Below, one piece after another: positions 45,716 to 54,194 of a DNA stretch of 64,000 bases. The DNA is taken from contig NZ_VLLI01000002.1 in NCBI RefSeq assembly GCF_007830615.1, forward strand, positions 124,001 through 188,000, written 5' to 3'. Positions within the stretch are counted from its first letter, which is position 1, and every line of letters begins with the position of its first letter. The notes under the pieces are model-generated. The model worked only from the letters and a program-made list of their open reading frames with translations. It searched no databases and was not told the DNA's origin. Origin of the DNA: Mucilaginibacter frigoritolerans. GTDB taxonomy: Bacteria > Bacteroidota > Bacteroidia > Sphingobacteriales > Sphingobacteriaceae. The position numbers were made by a program, and so were the translations under genes.

Positions 45716-45781
45716 ACCTATAAAAGAAGTATCCGAAAAATTATTTAACAGATAAAACTTCCGTAAGAGTTACAAATTTGA

Positions 45782-45809
45782 GGGTTTCGAGACATCGGAA
45801 CCCCTTTTT
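45782..45809 (+). terminator. Rho-independent terminator after the tautomerase gene
   Basis: Stem GGGTTTC with GGAACCC followed by CTTTTT. Confidence 0.75.
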
Positions 45810-45824
45810 CATTCAGTGCGCTAT

Positions 45825-45877
45825 ATAAATCAAAGAGCCGATAAGAATTTTTTAACATCTTATCGGCTCTGATTTAT
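45825..45877. terminator. Bidirectional terminator between convergent genes
   Basis: A long stem (ATAAATCA.AGAGCCGATAAG with CTTATCGGCTCT.GATTTAT; about 19 bp with a small bulge) with a T-rich loop, between the tautomerase gene and the end of the hydrolase gene at 45896. Serves both strands. Confidence 0.75.
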
Positions 45878-45895
45878 GCTATTATCAAATGTCGT

Positions 45896-47053
45896 CTATT
45901 TTACGTGCTGCAAAAAATCAACAATCAATCCGGTGAGTTGTTCAGGTTGCTCCTGTTGCACCCAGTGACCCGCACCTTCAATGATGTGAAAGCTTTCCAT
46001 TTTTGTACAGGCCTGGCTTTGCATCTGCTCCAATGCGCCCGGCGGACGGAATGTCGCCCAGTCAGCGATCCCTGAAATAAAACAGGAAGGCACATCTATT
46101 GTGTGACCCGAAAAAAGTTCGAGGTCAGACCTGTTTAATCCGTTGGTAGTACAACGATACCAGTTTAATCCACCCTGGAAACCGGTACGTTTAAACTCCT
46201 GCGTATAAAAATCAAGGTCGATATCCGGGAGCCATTTACAGGCGGCAATTTCATTCTGTGAGGGCATGTAGGGAGCAACTGACTCCGGCATTGTTTTATC
46301 AAGATCCAGAACATAATAAGTCGGCAGTTTGGCGAATTCTTCTGCCGTGCCCGAGGTAAGGGGAAATGGTTTATTCTGGCTCCAGTCGGCACTCTTTACA
46401 TGAAAGTACGCCCGCTGAAAATTGTGCAGGCCCTGCTTGCAGTTCAGCATCTCATTATTGGCGCCGCTTGATGAGAAATAAGTGGTACTGTCCTTACGGG
46501 GTCTTGATAGTGATGCAAGGGGATCTTGAGCAGGTGCCGTCTGTTGCAGATTGGGTGCAGGATGTTCTCCAACGCCAAAAGGCAAAGGTGGCATTCCGCC
46601 GAAAGGACAACTGAGCAAAACAACTGAGCGGAAAAAATCAGGTCTAACAAGAGCGCAGTAGGCCGCTACAGTCGCACCCACATCGTGTCCAACTATAGCG
46701 TAAACAGAATCGTGCCCCATAGCCATCATCAAACCAAGGGCATCGCGGGAAAGTTCATGTGTCCTAAAAGAGGCGAAATTTCCATCATAATCGTTGTCCC
46801 ACCCTGTTGTGCGGCCATAACCACGCAGATCAGGGGCAATCACATGGTAACCCGCAGCGGCCAATGGCAGCATTATTTTCCGCCAGCTGTAGGCAAGTTC
46901 CGGAAATCCGTGCAACAGCAGTACAGCAGGGCGTTTGGGTGTGTCAAAACCGGCTTCCAGTACATGCACTGTCAGGCCGTTTACTCCGTTAACATATCGC
47001 TCGCGTATGCCTGCCGGTAGTTCCATGTCCTTTAATTGATCTTTTGTTTTCAT
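45896..47053 (-). CDS. Alpha/beta hydrolase, epoxide-hydrolase-like
   Basis: 385 aa from the ATG at 47053 (MKTKDQLKD); an upstream start at 47125 adds residues in the promoter region. Catalytic elements are HGFPELAYSW (oxyanion loop), GHDVGATVA (Asp nucleophile) and a terminal GAGHWVQQEQPE (His). Asp as nucleophile fits epoxide hydrolases or haloalkane dehalogenases. Regulated by the neighbouring TetR protein, judged from a shared operator. Confidence 0.88.
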   Translation of the reverse strand: MKTKDQLKDMELPAGIRERYVNGVNGLTVHVLEAGFDTPKRPAVLLLHGFPELAYSWRKIMLPLAAAGYHVIAPDLRGYGRTTGWDNDYDGNFASFRTHELSRDALGLMMAMGHDSVYAIVGHDVGATVAAYCALVRPDFFRSVVLLSCPFGGMPPLPFGVGEHPAPNLQQTAPAQDPLASLSRPRKDSTTYFSSSGANNEMLNCKQGLHNFQRAYFHVKSADWSQNKPFPLTSGTAEEFAKLPTYYVLDLDKTMPESVAPYMPSQNEIAACKWLPDIDLDFYTQEFKRTGFQGGLNWYRCTTNGLNRSDLELFSGHTIDVPSCFISGIADWATFRPPGALEQMQSQACTKMESFHIIEGAGHWVQQEQPEQLTGLIVDFLQHVK

Positions 47054-47166
47054 AGGATTTGTTTTTTTTCTGCTAATACTTCCAAAGGGCGAATCAAAAC
47101 CGCCCCCAAAGCTTAAGCGGTACATTTTTTACCAAGTTTCTGCGTTTAACATATCGTATTTATTAA

Positions 47167-47182
47167 AAGACTTTTTAGTCTT
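47167..47182. promoter_or_regulatory. TetR operator before the hydrolase gene
   Basis: Palindrome AAGACT-TTTT-AGTCTT, located between the hydrolase start and the TetR gene end. The same sequence on the opposite strand (core AGACT-AAAA-AGTCT) occurs just upstream of the TetR gene at 47870-47883. Confidence 0.68.
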
Positions 47183-47239
47183 ATTTTGTTTATAAAAAAA
47201 TGGTTTTCCTGATTCAATCATTTAAACCATATAGCTCAT

Positions 47240-47845
47240 TTATGTTTGCTTGATCTCAAAAGCTTTCAACTCAGATTTAAGCATTTTTATGACGGTGTGC
47301 ATCGGCTTAACACTATCGGTTACCCTCGAAATCAAAGTTGCCCCTTCCAGCATTACCAGTACTTTTAAACAATACTCTTCAAGGTTCAGTTTATCTGATA
47401 ATTCTCCGTTTGCTATACCTTGTTTTAAAATATCAATAAAAAGTGTCATAGAGGCTTCGATCATTGCCTTTACCTTTTTTTTGACTGTTGCATTTGTGTT
47501 ATCCGAGTATACACCGAAATTCAAAATAGGGCATCCGCCTTCGATAAAGGGAACCAAAGGGTTTTCACGAAGATCTATGAACGCAAACAACTTTTTAACC
47601 GCTGTTTTTTCTTTTGACATAACGGAATAAGCTTTAGCGGACATTTTACCGAAAAGAAAATCTACACTGGCGATAGAAATCGCCTCTTTGTTTTCAAAAT
47701 TCCCGTATATGCCACCTTTCGCCATTTTTGTGGCCGCCAGTATATCATCTATAGTCGTTCCGGCTATTCCTTTCGAATTGAATATTGGCGCCGATTGTTC
47801 AATGATAAACTGCTTGGTTCTTTCTGCTTTTCCTTTTATGTTCAT
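47240..47845 (-). CDS. TetR/AcrR-family regulator
   Basis: 201 aa. N-terminal HTH (KQFIIEQSAPIFNSKGIAGTTIDDILAATKMAKGGIYGNFENKEAI) is a standard TetR_N domain, and the helical remainder is ligand-binding (CPILNFGVYSDNT is reminiscent of TetR_C of the YxaF type). Two identical operators, one before this gene and one before the hydrolase, suggest it represses both. Possible ligand: substrate of the hydrolase. Confidence 0.9.
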   Translation of the reverse strand: MNIKGKAERTKQFIIEQSAPIFNSKGIAGTTIDDILAATKMAKGGIYGNFENKEAISIASVDFLFGKMSAKAYSVMSKEKTAVKKLFAFIDLRENPLVPFIEGGCPILNFGVYSDNTNATVKKKVKAMIEASMTLFIDILKQGIANGELSDKLNLEEYCLKVLVMLEGATLISRVTDSVKPMHTVIKMLKSELKAFEIKQT

Positions 47846-47868
47846 TGTTCATTTCAACGATTCAAATT

Positions 47869-47884
47869 TAGACTAAAAAGTCTT
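47869..47884. promoter_or_regulatory. TetR operator before the TetR gene
   Basis: Core AGACT-AAAA-AGTCT at 47870-47883, reverse complement of the site at 47168-47181. It lies 24 nt upstream of the TetR start codon and would allow self-repression. Confidence 0.68.
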
Positions 47885-47949
47885 ATTTAAAGAATAAATA
47901 AAAAAAATCAACCCAATTATGACAGAGCCTTCACGTTTATCTTAATTTT

Positions 47950-48025
47950 TAGACCCATATATTTATTTGCAAGCAGGATGCTTGCTGCATTTTGGGTCGA
48001 AGTTTGTAAACTTCGACCAGGGGGT
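47950..48025. repeat. Dispersed repeat, copy 2
   Basis: Matches the second half of 44315-44460, including the perfect palindrome at 47996-48017 (GTCGAAGTTT arm). Confidence 0.68.
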
Positions 48026-48169
48026 GTAGTTAGTGGTTATAATTCGACTAAAAACAAGAGGGTGGATATTTCATGTGGCTATTTGTAATAACTTAGCGGT
48101 TCATTGCCTCATCAAATCAGACAATTGAGGCAAGTTATTAAAAAGAACAATTCAATCCTCAGCTGCCCT

Positions 48170-49747
48170 ATGATGACCTTTACACGACATGTTGCTGTTT
48201 TTACGCTATTGCTACTAAGCGCAACGGTACTTAACCTCAAGGCACAAAACATATCACCTGACCAGTTGAAACAGTTAGTAGATCGTTCCATGCGCACTTT
48301 TAATGTGCCTGGAATTGCCGTGACCATTGTGAAAAACGGCCAGGTCGTTTCAGATAGAGGCTATGGAGTGCGTTCCATTACGTCAGGGGCACCTGTAGAT
48401 TCCAACACGCTTTTTGGTATTGCATCTAATAGCAAGGCCTTTACGACTGCTGCCCTGGGGATACTGGTGAATGAAGGTAAGTTGCGGTGGGATGATAAAT
48501 TGATTAAATATATACCTGAGTTCAAGATGTATGATGACTACGTGACTAAAGAGTTCACTGTGCGGGATCTGCTCACACACCGCAGCGGCTTGGGCCTTGG
48601 GGCAGGCGATTTGATGCACACGCCTGATTCTAATAGTTTTACAATCAAGGATATCATTTACAGCCTGCGTTTTATAAAACCGGAAACCTCGTTCCGCAGC
48701 CGTTACGCTTATGATAACATATTCTACCTGGTAAGTGCGGAACTAATTACCCGCCTAAGCGGTATGAGTTGGGGAGATTTTATTCAAGAACGTATCATGA
48801 GGCCCCTGCAAATGAGTAACAGTGGAGCTTCTTACAAACGGGTAAAGCAAACCCCGGATATTATTGATGGGCACGTAGAAATTAATGGGAGGGAGGTAAC
48901 CACTTCGCCAGGAACAGACTCGGAACTGGATGCAGGGGCCGGTGGTATATATTCCAGCGCAGCAGATATGGGCCGCTGGATGCTCATGCAGCTCAATAAT
49001 GGCAGGTATGGCCCTGACTTAAAACAAAAGCTTTTTAGTGAAGCTGTACATAAGGAGATGTGGACGCCGCAAGTAATCATTCCGGTCTCTAAAGGAGGCA
49101 TATACAACACGCATTTCGGAGCTTACGGCCTGGGCTGGTTTTTAACCGATGTTAAAGGCTATGAGATGGTTTCCCATACCGGTGAAGATGATGGCATGAT
49201 TTCCCAGGTTACATTGTTTCCGGAACTTGACTTAGGTATTACTGTGTTAAGCAATAAGGATGGTGGCGGTGCTGTGCGAGCGATCACCGATCAACTTACC
49301 GACTACTATTTAGGTATTAAAGGTATAGACCGTATACAGCAATGGGCTGATAAAGTAAAGCAGTACACCAGCAACGGCGACCGGGTAACAGATTCCGTCT
49401 TTTCAGAAGCCAAACACCGGCAGGCGCTCGCCAGCAAAAAGGAGAATTATAGCAAATACGTTGGTAAATATCGCGATCCATGGTTCGGCGATGTCTTGAT
49501 TACACTAAAAAATCATCAGCTGTGGTTTAGTTCTGTACGGTCACAGCAGTTAAGAGGCTTTATGATTCCTTATAAAGCTGGCACATTTGTAGTTCGGTGG
49601 ATAAATCCAGAGATCAAAGCAGATGCTTTTATGATTTTTGACCGGGAAATGGCGGGGAAAGCTACCCATATTGCGCTGAAACGTGTTTCACCGGCAAGCT
49701 CAGCTGCTTATGATTTCCAAGATTTAGACTTGAATCGTACTCAATAA
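48170..49747 (+). CDS. Class C beta-lactamase-like serine hydrolase with extra C-terminal domain
   Basis: 525 aa from ATG 48170; a frame start at 48104 adds residues without signal-peptide character. Signal peptide (MMTFTRHVAVFTLLLLSATVLNLKAQ). Catalytic triad-like motifs: SNSK (nucleophile), YDN (YAYDNIFY), and SHTGEDDG (KTG-equivalent). The last 120 residues (KYVGKYRDPWFGDVLITLKNHQLWFSS) form a DUF3471-like lipocalin-type domain. Likely a peptidase or esterase acting in the periplasm. It may not hydrolyse beta-lactams. Confidence 0.88.
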   Translation: MMTFTRHVAVFTLLLLSATVLNLKAQNISPDQLKQLVDRSMRTFNVPGIAVTIVKNGQVVSDRGYGVRSITSGAPVDSNTLFGIASNSKAFTTAALGILVNEGKLRWDDKLIKYIPEFKMYDDYVTKEFTVRDLLTHRSGLGLGAGDLMHTPDSNSFTIKDIIYSLRFIKPETSFRSRYAYDNIFYLVSAELITRLSGMSWGDFIQERIMRPLQMSNSGASYKRVKQTPDIIDGHVEINGREVTTSPGTDSELDAGAGGIYSSAADMGRWMLMQLNNGRYGPDLKQKLFSEAVHKEMWTPQVIIPVSKGGIYNTHFGAYGLGWFLTDVKGYEMVSHTGEDDGMISQVTLFPELDLGITVLSNKDGGGAVRAITDQLTDYYLGIKGIDRIQQWADKVKQYTSNGDRVTDSVFSEAKHRQALASKKENYSKYVGKYRDPWFGDVLITLKNHQLWFSSVRSQQLRGFMIPYKAGTFVVRWINPEIKADAFMIFDREMAGKATHIALKRVSPASSAAYDFQDLDLNRTQ

Positions 49748-49830
49748 CTTTGACATAAAACAACATTTTAATACATTGTCATCTTAGCTTGGTCACAAAA
49801 TTCGGTTCTGTTCAGCTTTTGTAAAGCATA

Positions 49831-50232
49831 AACAGGCCCTTGACATTTGATCCGGCTAAGCGCTTTTGTTGCTTAAGCGTTGAATAAGGATGGGGCGTTC
49901 ATTGGTATATAAATTTATGATGGTACTAGCAAGAAACATAGCGCTAAAGTAACCTTCAATCATAAATCACCTACTAATTGCTTTTAAATTATACTTACGG
50001 CTGGATATACTTATTATACTCAGCCACAAGTGGTAAAATTTGCATAGCTGTGGCGGAGTATAAGAGCCAAGCTTATTCCGCAAAAGCCTTACTGAAATTG
50101 AGGCTCTTTTGTTTTATAGCCTTTTTGTGGGAATCCGCACAGTTAACTTACTTACTCTTTTTGACTTATATTTATTTGCAGGTGGAATGCCTGCTGTATT
50201 TTGGGTTGGAGTTTGTAAACTTTAACCAGGGG
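49831..50232. repeat. Duplicated island-end sequence, copy 3 with att remnant
   Basis: The first part repeats 43785-44012 and the second part repeats 44302-44450, joined at 50066-50084 (GCCAAGCTTATTCCGCAAAAG), where a short degenerate att core (TTCCGCAAAAGCC) remains. In copy 1 the same two parts are separated by about 270 bp that includes attR and arm-like sites. Suggests a decayed second element end. Confidence 0.62.
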
Positions 50233-50278
50233 GTAATTATTTTAGAATTTCCATCAGCTATTATATCTTTACTGTGAC

Positions 50279-51406
50279 ATGAAATTTTCAAACTCATTAC
50301 TTAGCATTGTTTTTGGTTTTGTTTTTCTTTCGGCGAATGCTCAGCTGGCATCCAGAAACGTTGGCCCTGTAACGACCGACTCAGTGACCAGGGTCATCAA
50401 TATAATCGGGGAGCAATTTGTAAAAACACCCGGACATTACGCTTTATCAATCGGCCTAATTAGAAACGGAAAAGATTATAGTTATAATTTCGGAACCATC
50501 GAGTATGGCAGGCATACCCGGCCAACAAATCTTACCATTTATGAAATTGCTTCTGTTACCAAATCTTTCACCGGCATATTGCTGGCGCATGCAATTCTGG
50601 AGAAAAGAATAGGATTAAAGGACAACATCCAGCAATATCTACCGAAGCCGTTTCCAAATCTGACTTACAAAGGGATACCCATAACAATTGAAGATCTCGC
50701 CACGCACACATCAGGACTGCCAAAGTTTATTCCCGGTTTAAATAAAGATCTGTCTCCAGATCAGCTAATGAAACGCTACGAGTATTTTTCCGCAGCACAA
50801 TTTTTAAATGTCTTATCGGGTATTAAACTCGACACGATTCCTGGAACGAAGTTTATTTATTCGAATGCAGACGCTCAACTTATAGGGATCATTCTAGCAA
50901 AAATTTATCATTCTACCTATGCCAACCTTTTGAAAAAGTACATCACGGGGCCACAGCAAATGAATGATACCAAACTCGAAATTAAAGGCGCGGATACGGT
51001 CCGGTTCGCGAAAGGATACAATAGTAAAGGTGAAGTTATGCCGCGGCTTGACTGGTGGAGAATGACCCCGGCCGCCGGGTATATTAAATCTGATATTTCG
51101 GATATGTTGAAATATCTACAAATGAATATGGATGAAGGGGATACCGCGATTAAGCTTGCCCATCAGTCAATATTTGATATGAATGAGGAAGGGGCACAAA
51201 GCATCGGACTGTTCTGGTTCACCAGGAAGTCGGCAGAAAAACAAAAGGTCGTCTATCATGCCGGGGGAAGCTTTGGAACCACAAGTTATTACGAGGTACA
51301 CCCGGATCAACAGGAGGGCATTGTGCTACTCACCAATGATGCAGGGGCGGTTACAGAAAACGAACTCAAGATATTAGCGTCCCTGATATTGAAAACAGGA
51401 AAATAA
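50279..51406 (+). CDS. Class C beta-lactamase-like serine hydrolase
   Basis: 375 aa. Signal peptide (MKFSNSLLSIVFGFVFLSANAQ). Motifs SVTK (nucleophile), YSN, and HAGG at the end of the chain replace the KTG of true beta-lactamases. About 25-30% like the protein at 48170 by eye and without the extra C-terminal domain, so it is an ordinary paralogue. Not linked to other genes; substrates unknown. Confidence 0.87.
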   Translation: MKFSNSLLSIVFGFVFLSANAQLASRNVGPVTTDSVTRVINIIGEQFVKTPGHYALSIGLIRNGKDYSYNFGTIEYGRHTRPTNLTIYEIASVTKSFTGILLAHAILEKRIGLKDNIQQYLPKPFPNLTYKGIPITIEDLATHTSGLPKFIPGLNKDLSPDQLMKRYEYFSAAQFLNVLSGIKLDTIPGTKFIYSNADAQLIGIILAKIYHSTYANLLKKYITGPQQMNDTKLEIKGADTVRFAKGYNSKGEVMPRLDWWRMTPAAGYIKSDISDMLKYLQMNMDEGDTAIKLAHQSIFDMNEEGAQSIGLFWFTRKSAEKQKVVYHAGGSFGTTSYYEVHPDQQEGIVLLTNDAGAVTENELKILASLILKTGK

Positions 51407-51679
51407 TTGTATTGGTCGGGCATACATTAATGAATATATTATAGGCGATCCACTCCCAGAAATGGAAAATGCCACTTGCAATAATGGTCTGCGATTTGAT
51501 TTCACATCTTTATCGTGAAAATAAACCAATGTATTTTCGTTAATTCTTGAATAGGACCGTAAGCGAATCGAACCCCTCCGTTTTTATCGATGGCAAAAAG
51601 CCCTTAAAAAAGTGTTTTAAAAATGTGCCCGCTTCCAGGTACGCGGGTTACCAATGTCTAAAGTATCGATTGAAAAAGA
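51407..51679. other. Spacer
   Basis: About 270 bases with no reading frame or repeat that I can support. Confidence 0.4.
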
Positions 51680-51800
51680 GACTGTCTAAATTTAAATCTC
51701 AAATAATTCTATAAAATTAAAACATCATCTGCACGTCCTTGCGAGCCACTTCTATCAGTAGCGCGGTAAGGACGCTCTTTTATTATTTTTAGACAGCTTT
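51680..51800. repeat. Small inverted-repeat element, MITE-like
   Basis: Ends CTGTCTAAA (51682) and TTTAGACAG (51788) are 9-bp inverted repeats. Inside is a hairpin with CGTCCTT and AAGGACG arms. End sequences resemble those of some insertion sequences; no transposase is present. Confidence 0.5.
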
Positions 51801-51834
51801 TTAGCCATATACAAAGGACATTTCGGCCGCCGGA

Positions 51835-52557
51835 CTAATTAAGGCCATAATCAGCATTAATTTCTTTGATGATCTGCTGTGATTTTTCGATAGCGGCATC
51901 ATACCTGTTCCGTATCTCGGTAATGGAAATTAATGACCCACTGATATTAACAAATTCATCGGATGATAACACCACGAGCATGTTATTACTGCCATCTTTA
52001 TTTTTTTTCAGGTTTTCATAAAAACATTGAAACAGGGCTTGTTTTCTTTGAGTATAACCGTTAGTTGATAGCAAAATAGCAGGGATAATACGTTGGTAAA
52101 GTTCAGTAATATTATTTTGCAGGCTGTCGTCTTCAATATTACCTAGCTTGCCGCTTGATTTAAAACCCTCGTACTTGCCGTTATTGGGTGTAAAGCTTGT
52201 AATGTTAAACAGATAAGGCTGATATTTTTTTACGCTATCCGCACTTATTTTAAAGTTTGGAGCGGGCGTTGCGATGTAATTAAAAGTCACGCCCTGCCGG
52301 ATGTAGGAGTCGCGGTCGCCCCGCAGTTCAATAATATCGTTTGTAAGATCATTCTTCAATCCAAGCAGGAAAGACTTTACGTCCTTTTGCTCGCGGTTGT
52401 GCTCGCTTATGTCGTGCAACCAAATGGATAATGTTACCGCGAAAACAATAATGCCAACTTCAATGCCAATTTCCCCCAGCTTATGCCAAAAGCTTATACC
52501 GGGTTTCTTAAATACCTTATACGCTTTTACTACATGATCTTTTATTTCCTTTTCCAT
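51835..52557 (-). CDS. Membrane-anchored protein, DUF6090-like
   Basis: 240 aa. One membrane helix at about 29-46 (EIGIEVGIIVFAVTLSIWLHD), then soluble helices with LKNDLTNDI and YEGFKSSGKLGNIEDDSL, as seen in DUF6090 proteins. No catalytic motif is visible. Single gene, no operon partner. Function unknown. Confidence 0.7.
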   Translation of the reverse strand: MEKEIKDHVVKAYKVFKKPGISFWHKLGEIGIEVGIIVFAVTLSIWLHDISEHNREQKDVKSFLLGLKNDLTNDIIELRGDRDSYIRQGVTFNYIATPAPNFKISADSVKKYQPYLFNITSFTPNNGKYEGFKSSGKLGNIEDDSLQNNITELYQRIIPAILLSTNGYTQRKQALFQCFYENLKKNKDGSNNMLVVLSSDEFVNISGSLISITEIRNRYDAAIEKSQQIIKEINADYGLN

Positions 52558-53060
52558 ACCCGGATAATTTCAAGGCTGCAATTTATACTAAAATCTTTTT
52601 AAAACACACTTGTTTTTATGGCAAAATTGAAAAAAGCTTGTCTTTTGGAGCCTGTGAGATTGATTTTTGGAGCCTACCCATAACGGGCTTTTTTCATTAC
52701 CGCACGTTTACAGATTACAGTTACTATAATGATTCACAAACTGCTTTTTTTATCCTATTAAAAACCTCGCTATCCGCAGACTTCGTCTACGGATTCATTA
52801 TGCCGGTAGTCTGTGACTACAGTACCTTCCGCCAGAAAATTTATATAACTGAGGCATAGGATTAATCCACCAACCCTGGGCCAAAAATCCTCACCCAAAC
52901 GCAAATTTTTAGCCCAGCTTGGCCCAGCTTAGGCGTCAACTTATTGATTTATAGCAATGGGCTGCCCCGCTTGTGTCACCTGTCTCTTTGTGTATCATGT
53001 ATTTGCGGGACAGTGCAAGTGCTCATAAACAAAACCTAAAGGCTCCCCGGTAACAGGTAA
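52558..53060. other. Spacer with palindromic repeats
   Basis: About 500 bases. At about 52775-52825 is a relative of the repeats at 62460 and 63910 (CCGCAGACTTCGTCTACGGATT, ATGCCGGTAGTCTG). No convincing gene. Confidence 0.5.
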
Positions 53061-54194
53061 TTAAAGCAGTAACAGCAGGTAACCTGCAAGCGATCCGCCA
53101 ATGATAATAAAAGCGCTGTTTACCTCCCTGAAACGAAAAAGGATCACAGCGCTGCAAACTGCTATGCTGATTTCCTGCCAGCTGGTCAAACTATCTTTTC
53201 CCAACTGGTAACAGACCACCAGGATCAAGGCAATGGAGGCCACGTTAACCGCACTCAAAAAAGCCGCGAAAAGTTTGGAGCTCCGCATTTTACGTACCAG
53301 GGGGTTGAGCAAAGCCACAAACAGGAAGGAGGGCAGGAAGATCCCGATGGTGGAAACCACGGCCCCGCTGAAACCATTAACCTGATAGCCAATAAAGGTA
53401 ACTGAAGAAAACACCGGACCCGGCGTAAACTGGCCAACAGCAATGGCATCAATTAATTGCTGATGGGTAATGATCCCTTTTGACACCAGTTCCGCATCCA
53501 GAAAAGCAAACAATACATAACCGCTCCCATAAAGTATCGCGCCGATCTTCAGAAAAGACAGGAAAAGGCTGATATTTTTAGGACCGGTAAAAGCATTATC
53601 GCCTAAAAGGAAAAGTGGGATAAACGAAAGCGTAGCATTTGTCCGTTTCTGCCGGATGGCAGCCAGGCCCATCGCAACGAAGCCCGATCCAAAAAGCACC
53701 AGGATTTCTGAAAAGCCCATCAAGCTTAAAAGCAGGGCCGCCAAGCCAATTATACCCAACTCAATAGTTTGCAGCGACTTTTTAGCTAAGGGGTAAATGG
53801 CTGCGATAATTACCGCTATAATAGCCGGTTTAATACCGTAAATAAAGGGCTGTACTTGCGGCAAGTGTCCGTAACCTTTGTAAAGCCACGCAAAGCAACC
53901 GGTGATTAAAACTGCAGGCATAATAAAACAAAAGCCTGCAATTAATAGTCCTTTCCAGCCGCCACGATCCTGCCCGATATGGATGGCCATCTCGGTACTG
54001 TTAGGGCCGGGTATGAGGTTGGTCGCGCCGATCAGGTCAAGAAAATGCTGCTCTGTGATCCATTTTCTTTTGATGACGACTTCGTGCCGCATCATGGCGA
54101 TATGGGCCGCCGGGCCGCCAAATGCGGTGAAACCTAATTTTAGAAAGACTTTGGCGATGTCTTTCAGATCGCCTTGCTTATTTTTCATCGGCAT
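53061..54194 (-). CDS. chrA: Chromate transporter family protein
   Basis: 377 aa, about 10-12 membrane helices. Two homologous halves carry the CHR motifs: FGGPAAHIAMMRHEVV and NLIPGPNSTEMAIHIG in the first, FGSGYVLFAFLDAELV-like IGAILYGSGYVLF and QFTPGPVFSSVTFIGY in the second. Transports chromate or sulfate-like anions. Its start overlaps the stop of the multicopper oxidase gene (TAATG), so they form an operon. Met 3 is an alternative start. Confidence 0.93.
   Translation of the reverse strand: MPMKNKQGDLKDIAKVFLKLGFTAFGGPAAHIAMMRHEVVIKRKWITEQHFLDLIGATNLIPGPNSTEMAIHIGQDRGGWKGLLIAGFCFIMPAVLITGCFAWLYKGYGHLPQVQPFIYGIKPAIIAVIIAAIYPLAKKSLQTIELGIIGLAALLLSLMGFSEILVLFGSGFVAMGLAAIRQKRTNATLSFIPLFLLGDNAFTGPKNISLFLSFLKIGAILYGSGYVLFAFLDAELVSKGIITHQQLIDAIAVGQFTPGPVFSSVTFIGYQVNGFSGAVVSTIGIFLPSFLFVALLNPLVRKMRSSKLFAAFLSAVNVASIALILVVCYQLGKDSLTSWQEISIAVCSAVILFRFREVNSAFIIIGGSLAGYLLLLL

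Noticed and set aside
52638..52859. 73-codon plus-strand frame
   Set aside because: Composed largely of palindromic repeat sequence; not gene-like.
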